NCBI RefSeq assembly: GCF_004005855.1
Contig: NZ_SACL01000004.1
Span: 310,001 to 374,000 of the forward strand
Direction of reading: 5' to 3'
DNA: 64,000 nt
Source of the DNA: Rhodovarius crocodyli
Lineage (GTDB): Bacteria > Pseudomonadota > Alphaproteobacteria > Acetobacterales > Acetobacteraceae
Part shown: positions 1-9,944 of the stretch, piece by piece
How positions within the stretch are numbered: position 1 is the first letter of the stretch
Layout: every line of letters starts with the position of its first letter
The notes under the pieces: model-generated
Database searches by the model: none
What the model was told of the DNA's origin: nothing
The model's input: the letters and a program-made list of their open reading frames with translations, nothing else
Program-made: the position numbers and the translations under genes

Positions 1-377
1 TCGGGCTGGTGGTGCAGGTAGTGGAACTCGCACAGGTGGGTATAGCCGCGTTCCAGGCATTCGGCGTGCAGCATCGCGGCCACCGCCTCGGCGCTGTCGG
101 GGTTCATGCGCGCGACCACGGCATACATCGCGTTGCGCCAGGTCCAGAAACTGTCGGTGCCGGCGCTGCGCCGGTCCGCGCGCCCGGCCATGGCGCGTTG
201 GAAGGCGTGAGAATGGAGGTTGGGCAGGCCCGGCACCACGAGGCCGAGGCGGCGCGCCCCGCCCGGCTGCGCGCCCATCGTCACCGAGGTGATGGTGCCC
301 GCGGCGTCAGCCTCGATCAGCACGTCACGCGCCCAGCCTTCCGGCAGCAATGCCTCGGCCGCGAAGAAACTCGTCAT
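1..377 (-). CDS. hutF: Formimidoylglutamate deiminase HutF, N-terminal part (cut by window edge)
   Basis: Hydrolyses N-formimino-glutamate to N-formyl-glutamate plus ammonia in the five-step histidine pathway. Only the first 125 or so residues are present. They contain the amidohydrolase metal site as PGLPNLHSHAFQRAMAG (His-x-His) and continue to the left edge without a stop. The ATG at 377 overlaps the stop of the upstream transporter ATPase as ATGA, so translation is probably coupled. It lies with the amino acid transporter and opposite hutCUHI. The partner deformylase HutG is not in the window and may lie to the left. Family assignment is firm. Confidence 0.9.
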   Translation of the reverse strand, partial: MTSFFAAEALLPEGWARDVLIEADAAGTITSVTMGAQPGGARRLGLVVPGLPNLHSHAFQRAMAGRADRRSAGTDSFWTWRNAMYAVVARMNPDSAEAVAAMLHAECLERGYTHLCEFHYLHHQP

Positions 378-1105
378 CCCTGTGCCCACGCCACCCGGTC
401 CAGATAGGTTTTCAGAAAGCCCTTCACGCGGGGTTCCGCATCGGGGCCGAACATCTCACGCGGGGGCGCGACCTGCACCACCTGCCCGTGGTCGAGGAAC
501 ATGACGCGCGACGAGAGCCCGGCGATGAAGCCCATCTCGTGGCTGACCACCAGCATGGTGGTGCCGGCGGCGGCCAGGTCGCGGATCACGTCCAGCACCT
601 CGGTCGTCAGCTCCGGGTCTAGGGCTGCGGTCGGCTCGTCGAACAGCAGCACGCGCGGTTCCATCGCCAGCGTGCGCGCGATGGCCACGCGCTGCTGTTG
701 GCCGCCCGACAGCCCGGCGGGCTTGCGCCCGGCCTGGGCCGAGAGGCCCACGCGGGCCAGCGCGGCCTCGGCCTTCGCGTCGGCTTCCTTGCGCGGCAGC
801 TTCCGCACGAGCTTGAGCGCGAGGGCCACATTCTCCCGCGCGGTCAGGTGCGGCCACAGGCCGAAATGCTGGAACACCATGCCGATGGCGCCGTCACCCG
901 GCACCGCAGCCTTGCCCGCCACCAGCACCCTGCCGGAGACGATGGGATCGAGCCCCGCGATGCAGCGCAGCAGCGACGACTTGCCCGACCCCGAGGGGCC
1001 GATGATGCCGATCGCCTCACCGGGTTCCACTTTCAGGTCGATGCCGCGCAGGATCTGCGCCTGGCCCACCTCACGCCGCAGCGCGGCGACTTCCAGCACG
1101 CTCAT
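374..1105 (-). CDS. Polar amino acid ABC transporter, ATP-binding protein
   Basis: A 243-residue HisP/GlnQ-type ATPase that powers uptake through the two permeases encoded just upstream. Walker A is GPSGSGKS (residues 36-43), the signature is LSGGQQQR, Walker B is LLFDEPTAALD, and the switch His is in VVSHEMG. The ATG at 1105 was chosen because it gives the normal family N-terminus (MSVLEV) and overlaps the stop of the preceding permease by 4 bases (ATGA). The frame is open further upstream, but that part is only the shadow of the permease. Context with hutF suggests histidine, urocanate or a related amino acid as substrate; this is inference. Confidence 0.92.
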   Translation of the reverse strand: MSVLEVAALRREVGQAQILRGIDLKVEPGEAIGIIGPSGSGKSSLLRCIAGLDPIVSGRVLVAGKAAVPGDGAIGMVFQHFGLWPHLTARENVALALKLVRKLPRKEADAKAEAALARVGLSAQAGRKPAGLSGGQQQRVAIARTLAMEPRVLLFDEPTAALDPELTTEVLDVIRDLAAAGTTMLVVSHEMGFIAGLSSRVMFLDHGQVVQVAPPREMFGPDAEPRVKGFLKTYLDRVAWAQG

Positions 1106-1755
1106 GCGGCAAGCGCCCTTTCGATGCGTTTCTCGACACGCCGGGCGAGGAAGGCCGTGGCCTCCGTCAGCGCCCAGTAACCCAGCGCCAGCACCAGCGT
1201 GGTTTCCACCACCGCGAAGCTGGCCGACCCCACCGCCTGCAGGCGAAAGGTGAACTCCGGCACGGTGATGATGGACAGCACCGCCGTTTCCTTGATGAGG
1301 ATGACCGCGAGGTTGGTCAGCGCCGGCAACACGCCGAGCGCCATGACCGGCAGCATGATGCGCCACACGATCTGCATGCGCGACAGGCCCAGCAGGCGGG
1401 CGGCCTCCAGCTGCGCGGGCGGGACGGCCAGGAAGCCCGCGCGGAAGATCTCGCTGAAATAGGCCGCGCCATAGACCGACAGCGCCAGGAAACCGGCCAG
1501 CGGCGGCGACAGGTCGATGCCGATGAAGGGCCCGCCGAAATACAGCAGGAAGCACTGCACCAGGAAGGGCGTACCCCGCACGACCTCGACCACCGCGACC
1601 AGCGGCCAGACCACCGCGCGCGGCGCGAAGAAGCGCAGCGCGCCGACGGCGAAGCCCAGCGCCATGCCGGCCGCCACGGCCGTCAGCCAGATGATGAGCG
1701 TGACAGGCAGGCCGCGGGCCGCGGCCACCATGCTGTCCGAGAACACGGCCATCAT
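1102..1755 (-). CDS. Polar amino acid ABC transporter permease (second)
   Basis: Inner-membrane permease of the HisM/HisQ family, 217 residues with about five hydrophobic segments. The EAA loop that contacts the ATPase is visible as LEAARLLGLSRMQIVWRIML. Two adjacent ATGs occur at 1755 and 1752. The one at 1755 overlaps the preceding permease stop (ATGA) and is preferred. The 3' end overlaps the ATPase start in the same way, so the permeases and ATPase form one coupled unit. Confidence 0.9.
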   Translation of the reverse strand: MMAVFSDSMVAAARGLPVTLIIWLTAVAAGMALGFAVGALRFFAPRAVVWPLVAVVEVVRGTPFLVQCFLLYFGGPFIGIDLSPPLAGFLALSVYGAAYFSEIFRAGFLAVPPAQLEAARLLGLSRMQIVWRIMLPVMALGVLPALTNLAVILIKETAVLSIITVPEFTFRLQAVGSASFAVVETTLVLALGYWALTEATAFLARRVEKRIERALAA

Positions 1756-2372
1756 GCCGGCCTCCCGCGCGTCAGCAGCGACAGGGCCAGGTTGATGATC
1801 AGGTAGATCGCCCCGCACAGCGCGTAGGATTCAAGCGGCATGAAGGTGCTGGCTGCCAGCGCCTGAGCGCTGCGCGTCAGCTCCAGAATGCCCACCACCG
1901 AGATCAGGGAGGACGCCTTCACGATCATGATCGCCTCGCCCAGGATCGCGGGGCGCATGGCCTGGATGGCGATGGGCAGGCGGATGCGCAGCAGGATCTG
2001 CGTGGGCGTCAGGCCCAGCAAACGCGCGGCCTCGATCCCGGAATGCGGCACCAGCGCAAGGCCGCCGCGCAGGATCTCGGCCATATAGGCCGCGCAGCAC
2101 AGCCCCATGGTGCCGACGCCCGCCACAATGGCCGGCAGGTCGATGCCCAGGAACGGCAGCGCGAAATAGGCCAGCAGCAGCTGCACCAGCAGCGGCACGC
2201 CCCGGAAGAAGCTGATATAGACCAGCGCCCAGCGGTGCCGGGCCATGGCGGCGGCGGCCAGCGGCGCGCCCAGCACCAGCCCGATCAGCACCGCCCCCGC
2301 CGAGGACCACAGCGTGGCCAGCGTCGCCCACAGCATGGGCGGCAGGGCTTCCTGCACGAATTCCCAGGTCAA
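1752..2372 (-). CDS. Polar amino acid ABC transporter permease (first)
   Basis: Permease of the HisM/HisQ type, 206 residues, with EAA loop IEAARLLGLTPTQILLRIRL. The only start that preserves the usual N-terminus (TWEFVQEALPPMLW) is a TTG at 2372; no in-frame ATG was seen upstream. A TTG start with a weak ribosome site, placed after a strong hairpin, fits low permease expression relative to the binding protein. Part of the binding protein-permease-permease-ATPase-hutF operon. Confidence 0.88.
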   Translation of the reverse strand: MTWEFVQEALPPMLWATLATLWSSAGAVLIGLVLGAPLAAAAMARHRWALVYISFFRGVPLLVQLLLAYFALPFLGIDLPAIVAGVGTMGLCCAAYMAEILRGGLALVPHSGIEAARLLGLTPTQILLRIRLPIAIQAMRPAILGEAIMIVKASSLISVVGILELTRSAQALAASTFMPLESYALCGAIYLIINLALSLLTRGRPA

Positions 2373-2391
2373 ACGGATGCCCCCGGCACAT

Positions 2392-2411
2392 GGGGCGGGT
2401 TTCCCCGCCCC
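2392..2411 (-). promoter_or_regulatory. mRNA stem-loop between binding-protein and permease genes
   Basis: Eight-pair GC hairpin (GGGGCGGG, loop TTTC, CCCGCCCC) in the 46-base gap after the binding-protein stop. Such hairpins are known in ABC operons to protect the upstream message or attenuate read-through, giving more binding protein than permease. No T-run follows it, so it is unlikely to be a full terminator. Confidence 0.55.
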
Positions 2412-2418
2412 TTCAGTA

Positions 2419-3249
2419 TCAGACCGAGGCCTCGGTCACGCGCGCCGGCACGGTGAAGCTCTCACCGAACCACTTGGTCTGCAGCGCGGCCAGGCGGCCA
2501 TCGCCGCGCATCGCGTCAATCACGCCATCCACCGCGTCCATCAGGGGCGCGCTGTCGGCATCCTTGCGGCAGATGTAGCCGAAATACACCGGCGCACCGA
2601 AGGGCGGGCGGACCACGCTGAACACGCCGCGCCGCTGCTGGGCGGTGTAGGCGATGTTGGGCAGGGAGTTGGCGACGGCCACCACGCGGCCCGCCGCCAG
2701 ATCGGCATAGGCCTCGGAGAAGCTCTGGTACTCGCGGATCTGGGTGTTGAAGTTGTTGCGCTGGATATAGGCCTGCAGCTGCGCCAGCTGGGCCGTCGCC
2801 TGGGCGCAGCCCACGGTCTTGCCGTTGATGTCCTCGGGCTTGGCCAGGCTGTTGTCGTTGGCGCGCTTCAGCAGGGCGACGGTGGCATCCGCGATGGGGG
2901 CGGAGAAGCGATAGCGCTCCTGGCGGGCGCGGGTGATGGTGGCGGGGCCGGCGACCAGATCGTAGCGCGCGGCCTCAAGCCCGGGCAGCACCGACGGCCA
3001 GGGAAGGTCGATGAAGCGGACGCGCAGATTCAGCGCCTTGCCCACCTCGGCGAACAGCTCCGTGTTCAGCCCCACCTGGTTGCCGCCCTGGGTGAAGTCG
3101 AAGGGCGCGAAATGCAGCTCGGTCGCGACCACCAGCTCACCGGCCTGGCGGGCCTTCTCCAGCGCATTGGCGCGCGCAAGGCCCGGAATCGCCAGGCCTG
3201 CGGCGGCGCCCAGCACGGCGGCACGGCGGGTGACGGTAAATTCGGTCAT
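2419..3249 (-). CDS. Polar amino acid ABC transporter, periplasmic binding protein
   Basis: SBP_bac_3-type receptor, 276 residues. The N-terminus has a twin-arginine (TRRAAVLG) and a hydrophobic stretch ending in ARA at residues 25-27, so it is exported, possibly by Tat. The mature part begins with a typical ELVVATELHFAPFDF segment. The ATG at 3249 has a GGAGA ribosome site. It is the first gene of the leftward transporter-hutF operon and shares the 3250-3415 divergent control region with the rightward hut operon. Substrate is inferred from context as histidine or urocanate. Confidence 0.9.
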   Translation of the reverse strand: MTEFTVTRRAAVLGAAAGLAIPGLARANALEKARQAGELVVATELHFAPFDFTQGGNQVGLNTELFAEVGKALNLRVRFIDLPWPSVLPGLEAARYDLVAGPATITRARQERYRFSAPIADATVALLKRANDNSLAKPEDINGKTVGCAQATAQLAQLQAYIQRNNFNTQIREYQSFSEAYADLAAGRVVAVANSLPNIAYTAQQRRGVFSVVRPPFGAPVYFGYICRKDADSAPLMDAVDGVIDAMRGDGRLAALQTKWFGESFTVPARVTEASV

Positions 3250-3342
3250 TCAGCTCTCCCTGGGCGTCGAGGCCCGTTATCGTCTCGGCGTGCGTTCCGT
3301 GCGGCGGCTCCCCATGCCTGCCAAAGCTCTTGCGGCTTTTGG

Positions 3343-3370
3343 TTGACATGACAGGTCATGACAGTAGGCT
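3343..3370 (+). promoter_or_regulatory. Candidate hut promoter with overlapping palindromic operator
   Basis: A TTGACA box (3343-3348) is followed after 16 bases by TAGGCT, a weak -10. The spacer holds a perfect palindrome, CATGAC-AG-GTCATG (3347-3360), an arrangement expected for repressor blocking of RNA polymerase. The GntR-type repressor HutC is encoded in the operon this would control, and the divergent transporter operon starts 94 bases to the left. Binding by HutC is inference. Confidence 0.5.
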
Positions 3371-3415
3371 GACCGACAGAGGGCCCGCAAGCCCGGATCG
3401 CACGGAGGTTGCATC

Positions 3416-4378
3416 ATGCCCGAGGGCGCCGTCCATCAATCCCTGCCTGTCATCGATGTATCCCCCCTCATGGATGCCTCGGAATCAGGCATTCGCGCCG
3501 TAGCCGTTGAAATCCATGCCGCTTGCACGGGCCCGGGCTTCTTCTACATCCGTGGCCATGGGGTGCCGGATGCCGTGGTCGCCGGCGCGCGCGATCAGGC
3601 CGCCCGCTTCTTCCACCTGGCCCCCGAGGTGAAGGCGAACACGAAGGCCAACCAGATGCATCGCGGCTGGCACGCGATGGGCGGGGCCGTGATGGAAGGC
3701 GCCAAGAAGGCCGACCTGAAGGAGTTCTACTCCATGGGTCTCGACCTGCCGCTCGACCACCCGGTGGTGGCGGCCGGACAGAAGCTGCGCGGCCCCAACC
3801 AGTGGCCCGCCGAGGTGCCCGGGCTGCGCCCCGCCATGGAGGCCTATTACGCCGAGATGATGCGCGTGGGCGGGCTGCTGATGAAGGCCATCGCCGTCTC
3901 GCTCGACCTGCCCAGGGATTTCTTCGCGCCGCACTACACCCTGCCCCTGCAGCGCACCCAGGCGATTTTCTACCCGCCCCAGGCACCCGACGACACGGAT
4001 GGCTTCGGCGTGGCCCCGCACACCGATTTCGGCTGCATCACCCTGCTGTGGCAGGACGGCAGCGGCGGGCTGGAGGTGCGCGAACGCCAGACGGGGCAAT
4101 GGATCCCTGCCCCGCCCCTGCCGGGCACCTTCGTGATCAATGTGGGTGACCTGCTGGGCCGCTGGTCCAACGACCGCTTCGCCAGCACGCCGCACCGGGT
4201 GGTGAACCGGTCGGGGCATGAGCGCATGTCGATCGCGACCTTCCACGACCCCAATTTCGACGCCCCGATCGACCCGCGCGCCCTGGGCGCGACCGAGCCC
4301 AGATACGCGCCCACCACCTCCGGCGGGCACATCCTGGAATGCTTCGACAAGGCCTTCTCCTACCGGAAGAAGGACTGA
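3416..4378 (+). CDS. 2-oxoglutarate/Fe(II)-dependent oxygenase, isopenicillin N synthase-like
   Basis: A 320-residue cytoplasmic oxygenase of the DIOX_N/2OG-FeII_Oxy type. The iron triad reads H202-x-D204 (APHTDFG) and H260 (STPHRVV), and the co-substrate pair is R270-x-S272 (RMS). All catalytic residues are therefore present. The ATG at 3416 follows GGAGG by seven bases. It is the first gene of the rightward hut operon, only 3 bases before hutC. The family hydroxylates or cyclises small substrates; here the substrate is unknown. Context suggests histidine, urocanate or an imidazole derivative, but this is not shown by the sequence. Confidence 0.85.
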   Translation: MPEGAVHQSLPVIDVSPLMDASESGIRAVAVEIHAACTGPGFFYIRGHGVPDAVVAGARDQAARFFHLAPEVKANTKANQMHRGWHAMGGAVMEGAKKADLKEFYSMGLDLPLDHPVVAAGQKLRGPNQWPAEVPGLRPAMEAYYAEMMRVGGLLMKAIAVSLDLPRDFFAPHYTLPLQRTQAIFYPPQAPDDTDGFGVAPHTDFGCITLLWQDGSGGLEVRERQTGQWIPAPPLPGTFVINVGDLLGRWSNDRFASTPHRVVNRSGHERMSIATFHDPNFDAPIDPRALGATEPRYAPTTSGGHILECFDKAFSYRKKD

Positions 4379-4381
4379 GCG

Positions 4382-5109
4382 ATGCCCGACGGCGCGCAGC
4401 CCCTCTACGTGGCGGTGAAGGCGCATGTGCGGGGGCAGATCGCCTCCGGCGCCTGGCCGCCGGGCTTCCGCATCCCGTCGGAGAATCAGCTGGGGCCCAT
4501 GCTGGGTGTCAGCCGCATCACGGTGAACCGCGCCTTCGCGGAACTGGCGCGTGACGGCGTGCTGACCAAGGTGCCGGGCGTGGGCACCTTCGTGGCGAAG
4601 GACAAGCCGCGCTTCGGGCTGTTCTCGATCCAGGACATCGCACTCGAGATCGCGGCGCGCGGCATGGGCTGGGCGGCGCAGGTGCTGACGCTCGGCACCG
4701 CCCAGGCCCCGCGCGACGTGGCGGATGCCATGGGCATGCCGGCCGGCAGCGCGATGCCCCACAGCCTGGTGCTGCATCTGGGCGACGACACGCCCATCCA
4801 GCTGGAGGAACGCTGGGTGCGCCCCGGCTATGCCCCCGGCTTCCTGGCGCAGGACTACGCCGCCACCACCACCTTCGCCCTGCTGGCGCGCGAAGGCCGG
4901 CCGATGGAGATGGAACAGACCATCACCGCCGTCCTGCCCGATGCCGCGCAGGCGCGGCTGCTGAAGGTCAGCCGGCAGGAGCCGTGCCTGGTGATCCGCC
5001 GCCGCACCTTCACCGACGGAGAGGTCATGACCTTCTCCCGCCTCATCCAGCCTGCCGCCCGCTTCGAGATCTCGGGCCGGGCCGCCCTTTCCCCCGATGG
5101 ATCCGCCGC

Positions 5110-5113
<4 letters not shown>
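4382..5113 (+). CDS. hutC: Histidine utilisation repressor HutC (GntR/UTRA family)
   Basis: A 243-residue GntR-family repressor: winged helix at residues 1-70 ([20 protein letters not shown] is the recognition region) and a UTRA ligand domain from about 90 to 235. HutC proteins respond to urocanate, and position directly before hutU supports the name. The 3' end overlaps the hutU start as ATGA. It may control both divergent operons through the palindrome at 3347-3360. Confidence 0.9.
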
Positions 5114-6777
<1,664 letters not shown>

Positions 6778-6791
6778 GTAGTGAGGCTAAG

Positions 6792-8285
6792 ATGATTCCT
6801 GGTTCCATCGATCTCGCCACCATCCAGGCCGTGGGTGAAGGCGCGCCACTCAGGCTCGAAGGCAACTGGCGGCAGGATGTGGAGGCGAGCCACGCCACGC
6901 TGGCCGCGGCGCTGGCCACCGGCGCGGCGCTCTATGGCGTGAACACGGGCTTCGGCAAGCTGGCCCAGACCCGCATCCCCGATGAGGCGCTGGCCGAGCT
7001 GCAGCTGAACCTGCTGCGCAGCCATGCCGCTGGCGTCGGCAAGAAGCTGGCCCCGCGCATCGTGCGGCTGGTGATGGCGCTGAAGGCGATGTCGCTCGCG
7101 CGCGGCGCATCGGGCGTGCGGCCCATCGTGATCGACTACCTGACGCATATGCTCAACAGCGACGTGCTGCCGGTCATTCCGGCACGCGGCTCCGTGGGGG
7201 CCTCGGGTGACCTCGCGCCGCTCGCGCATCTGTCGCTGGTGCTGGTGGGCGAAGGCCGCGCGCTGTTGCGCGGCGTGGAGGTGCCGGGCAGCGAGGCACT
7301 GGCCCGCATCGGGCTGAAGCCGCTGGTGCTGGGCCCGAAGGAAGGCCTGGCCCTGCTGAACGGCACCCAGGTCTCGACCGCCATCGCGCTGGACGGGCTG
7401 TTCCGCGCCCGGCGCCTGTTCAGCACGGCGCTGGTCGCCGCCGCCCTGTCGACCGAGGGCGTGCGCGGCTCCGACACTCCCTTCGATGCGCGCATCCATG
7501 AGCTGCGCGGCCATCGCGGGCAGATCCGCGTGGCGGCCGCCCTGCGCGGCCTGATGTCCGGCAGCTCCATCCGCGAGAGCCACCGCGAGGATGACCCCCG
7601 CGTGCAGGACCCCTACTCCATCCGCTGCACGCCGCAGGTGCTGGGTGCCGCGCTTGATGCGCTGGACCACGCCGGCGCGGTGCTGGAGCGCGAATCCAAT
7701 GCCGTGACCGACAACCCGCTGGTGGTGGGCGGCGACGTGCTCTCGGGCGGCAATTTCCATGCGGAGCCGGTGGGCTTCGTGGCCGATTTCATGGCGCTCT
7801 CCATCGCCGAGACCGGGGCCATCGCCGAACGCCGCATCGCGCTGCTGATCGACCCGGCGCTGTCGGGCCTGCCGCCCTTCCTGGTGAAGGAAGGGGGCGT
7901 GAATTCGGGCTTCATGATCGCGCAGGTCACGGCCGCGGCCCTGACGGCCGAGAACCGCCACCTGGCCAACCCCCGCGTGACCGACAGCCTGCCGACCAGC
8001 GCCAACCAGGAAGACCATGTGAGCATGGCCACGGGTGCGGCGCTGCGCCTGCGCCCCATGTACCGCAACCTGGCGGATATCCTGGCGGTGGAGCTGCTGT
8101 GCGCCGCCCAGGGGGTGGAGTTCCACCGCCCGCTGCGCAGTTCCAAGGTGCTGGAAGCCGCGCACGGGCTGGTGCGCAGCGTGGCGCCCTTCTGGGACAA
8201 GGACCGGCTGATGGCGCCTGACATCGCGGCGGTCTCCGCCCTGATCCGCGCCGGGCGCTTCGCCGAGCTGCTGGGCGACTACTGA
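6792..8285 (+). CDS. hutH: Histidine ammonia-lyase
   Basis: Deaminates L-histidine to urocanate, the first step of the pathway. 497 residues. The Ala-Ser-Gly triad that forms the MIO cofactor is at residues 137-139 in GSVGASGDLAPLAH, and the active-site YGVNTGFGKL segment is present near residue 48. The ATG at 6792 has a GAGG site; in-frame codons upstream belong to the end of hutU. The stop overlaps the hutI start as TGATG. Confidence 0.97.
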   Translation: MIPGSIDLATIQAVGEGAPLRLEGNWRQDVEASHATLAAALATGAALYGVNTGFGKLAQTRIPDEALAELQLNLLRSHAAGVGKKLAPRIVRLVMALKAMSLARGASGVRPIVIDYLTHMLNSDVLPVIPARGSVGASGDLAPLAHLSLVLVGEGRALLRGVEVPGSEALARIGLKPLVLGPKEGLALLNGTQVSTAIALDGLFRARRLFSTALVAAALSTEGVRGSDTPFDARIHELRGHRGQIRVAAALRGLMSGSSIRESHREDDPRVQDPYSIRCTPQVLGAALDALDHAGAVLERESNAVTDNPLVVGGDVLSGGNFHAEPVGFVADFMALSIAETGAIAERRIALLIDPALSGLPPFLVKEGGVNSGFMIAQVTAAALTAENRHLANPRVTDSLPTSANQEDHVSMATGAALRLRPMYRNLADILAVELLCAAQGVEFHRPLRSSKVLEAAHGLVRSVAPFWDKDRLMAPDIAAVSALIRAGRFAELLGDY

Positions 8286-9475
8286 TGTTCGACGCGGTCT
8301 GGACCAACCTGCACGCGGCCACCATGGCCGATGATGCGCTTGGCATCATCGAGGACGCGGCGATCGCGGTGAACGGCGACACCATCGCCTGGGTGGGGCC
8401 GCGCGCCGCCCTGCCCGGGCCTGGCGCCGTGACCCACGACATGGGCGGGGCCTGGGTGCTGCCGGGGCTGGTGGATTGCCACACCCACCTGGTGTTCGGC
8501 TCGGACCGCGCGGCGGAATATGAAATGCGCCTGGCGGGCGCGACCTATGAGGAGCTGTCCCGCGCCGGGGGCGGCATCCTCTCCACCGTGCGCGCGACCC
8601 GCGCGGCGGATGAGGCCACGCTGCTGGAGGCCGCCCTGCCCCGGCTGGACGGGCTGCTGGCTGAGGGCGTGACCACCGTCGAGATCAAGTCCGGCTACGG
8701 GCTCGACAGCGCCAATGAGGCCAAGCAGCTGCGCGTGGCCCGCGAGTTGGGCAGGCGGCGCGCCGTGACGATCGTGACGTCTCTGCTGGCGGCCCATGCC
8801 GTGCCGCCCGAATATGCCGGGCGCCGGGCCGATTACGCGCGCCATGTGGCCGAGACCATCATCCCCGAGGTCGCGGCCGAGGGGCTGGCGGATGCGGTGG
8901 ATGCCTTCGCCGACAGCATCGGCTTCACCAATGAGGAAACCGGGTGGGTCTTCGCCGCCGCGGCACGCGCGGGGCTGCCGGTCAAGCTGCACGCCGACCA
9001 GCTGACCGACCAGGACGGCGCCGCCTTCTCGGCCGCACATGGCGCGCTCAGCGCCGATCACCTGGAGCGTTCCAATGCGGCGGGGCTGGCCGAGATGGCT
9101 CGCGCCGGCACCGTGGCCGTGCTGCTGCCCGGTGCCACCTTCACCCTGCGCGAGACCGCCCACCCCGATGTGCCCGCCATGCGCGCGGCCGGTGTCAGGA
9201 TGGCCGTCAGCACCGACATGAACCCCGGCTCCTCACCCGCGCGGTCGCTGCTGCTGATGACCAACATGGCCTGCGCGCTGTTCCGCATGACGGTGGCGGA
9301 GGCGCTTCTGGGCGTGACGCGCCATGCAGCGGCGGCACTCGGCCTGCATGACCGCGGCGTGCTGGCCGTGGGGCGGCGCGCCGACATGGCCTTCTACCGC
9401 ATCAACCGCCCGGCGGACCTGGTGTACTGGATGGGCACGAACCCCTGCATCGGCCGGGTGGTCGGCGGTGCATGA
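8285..9475 (+). CDS. hutI: Imidazolonepropionase
   Basis: Hydrolyses imidazolone-5-propionate to N-formimino-glutamate, the substrate of HutF. 396 residues, amidohydrolase fold. Metal ligands appear in VDCHTHLVFG, further conserved blocks are KLHADQLTDQDGA and STDMNPGSSPARS. Start overlaps the hutH stop. With hutU, hutH and hutF this gives all steps from histidine to formylglutamate. Confidence 0.96.
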   Translation: MFDAVWTNLHAATMADDALGIIEDAAIAVNGDTIAWVGPRAALPGPGAVTHDMGGAWVLPGLVDCHTHLVFGSDRAAEYEMRLAGATYEELSRAGGGILSTVRATRAADEATLLEAALPRLDGLLAEGVTTVEIKSGYGLDSANEAKQLRVARELGRRRAVTIVTSLLAAHAVPPEYAGRRADYARHVAETIIPEVAAEGLADAVDAFADSIGFTNEETGWVFAAAARAGLPVKLHADQLTDQDGAAFSAAHGALSADHLERSNAAGLAEMARAGTVAVLLPGATFTLRETAHPDVPAMRAAGVRMAVSTDMNPGSSPARSLLLMTNMACALFRMTVAEALLGVTRHAAAALGLHDRGVLAVGRRADMAFYRINRPADLVYWMGTNPCIGRVVGGA

Positions 9476-9881
9476 CCTGGCGGAACTGACCCGGATCGTC
9501 CGCTGGGGCGTGCCCCTGGCCGATCAATGGGGCATCGAGGTAATCCACGCCGAGGAAGGCGTGGCGCACCTGCGCCTGCCGGCCAGCCCCACGCTTCTGC
9601 GCCCCGGCAACACCGTCTCGGGCCCCGCGATCATGGGGTTGGTGGATGTCGCGATGTGGGCGGCGCTGCTGACCACAACCCAGGGTAGAGACAACAGCGT
9701 CACATCCAGCATGAATGTGAACTTCCTCCGGCCGGCGGGTCCGGGGCCGATTGTGGCCGAGGCCCGCGTCGTAAAGGGCGGAAAACGCATGCTTTATGGC
9801 GAGATTGTGGTGCGCGCCACCAATAGTGACGAAATTGCGGCGCACTGCACAACACATTGGGTTGTAATCGCCAAACCCTAG
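9468..9881 (+). CDS. PaaI-type hotdog thioesterase
   Basis: A 137-residue protein with a single hotdog domain; the helix region GPAIMGLVDVAMWAALL and the strand NSVTSSMNVNFLRPA are typical of PaaI/YbgC acyl-CoA thioesterases. The best start is a GTG at 9468 overlapping the end of hutI by 8 bases; the ATG at 9472 is out of frame. It is probably co-transcribed with hut but has no known role in histidine breakdown, so it may be a passenger gene. Confidence 0.78.
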   Translation: MHDLAELTRIVRWGVPLADQWGIEVIHAEEGVAHLRLPASPTLLRPGNTVSGPAIMGLVDVAMWAALLTTTQGRDNSVTSSMNVNFLRPAGPGPIVAEARVVKGGKRMLYGEIVVRATNSDEIAAHCTTHWVVIAKP

Positions 9882-9944
9882 GCTTCCGTCACCTTTCGGG
9901 CTTTGCTAATGCCCTGCCGAGGTTGGACAAGGGACACCGATCAG

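Noticed and set aside
9472-9881. ATG at 9472 as the start of the thioesterase gene
   Set aside because: It is in a different frame from the hotdog domain; the GTG at 9468 is in frame.
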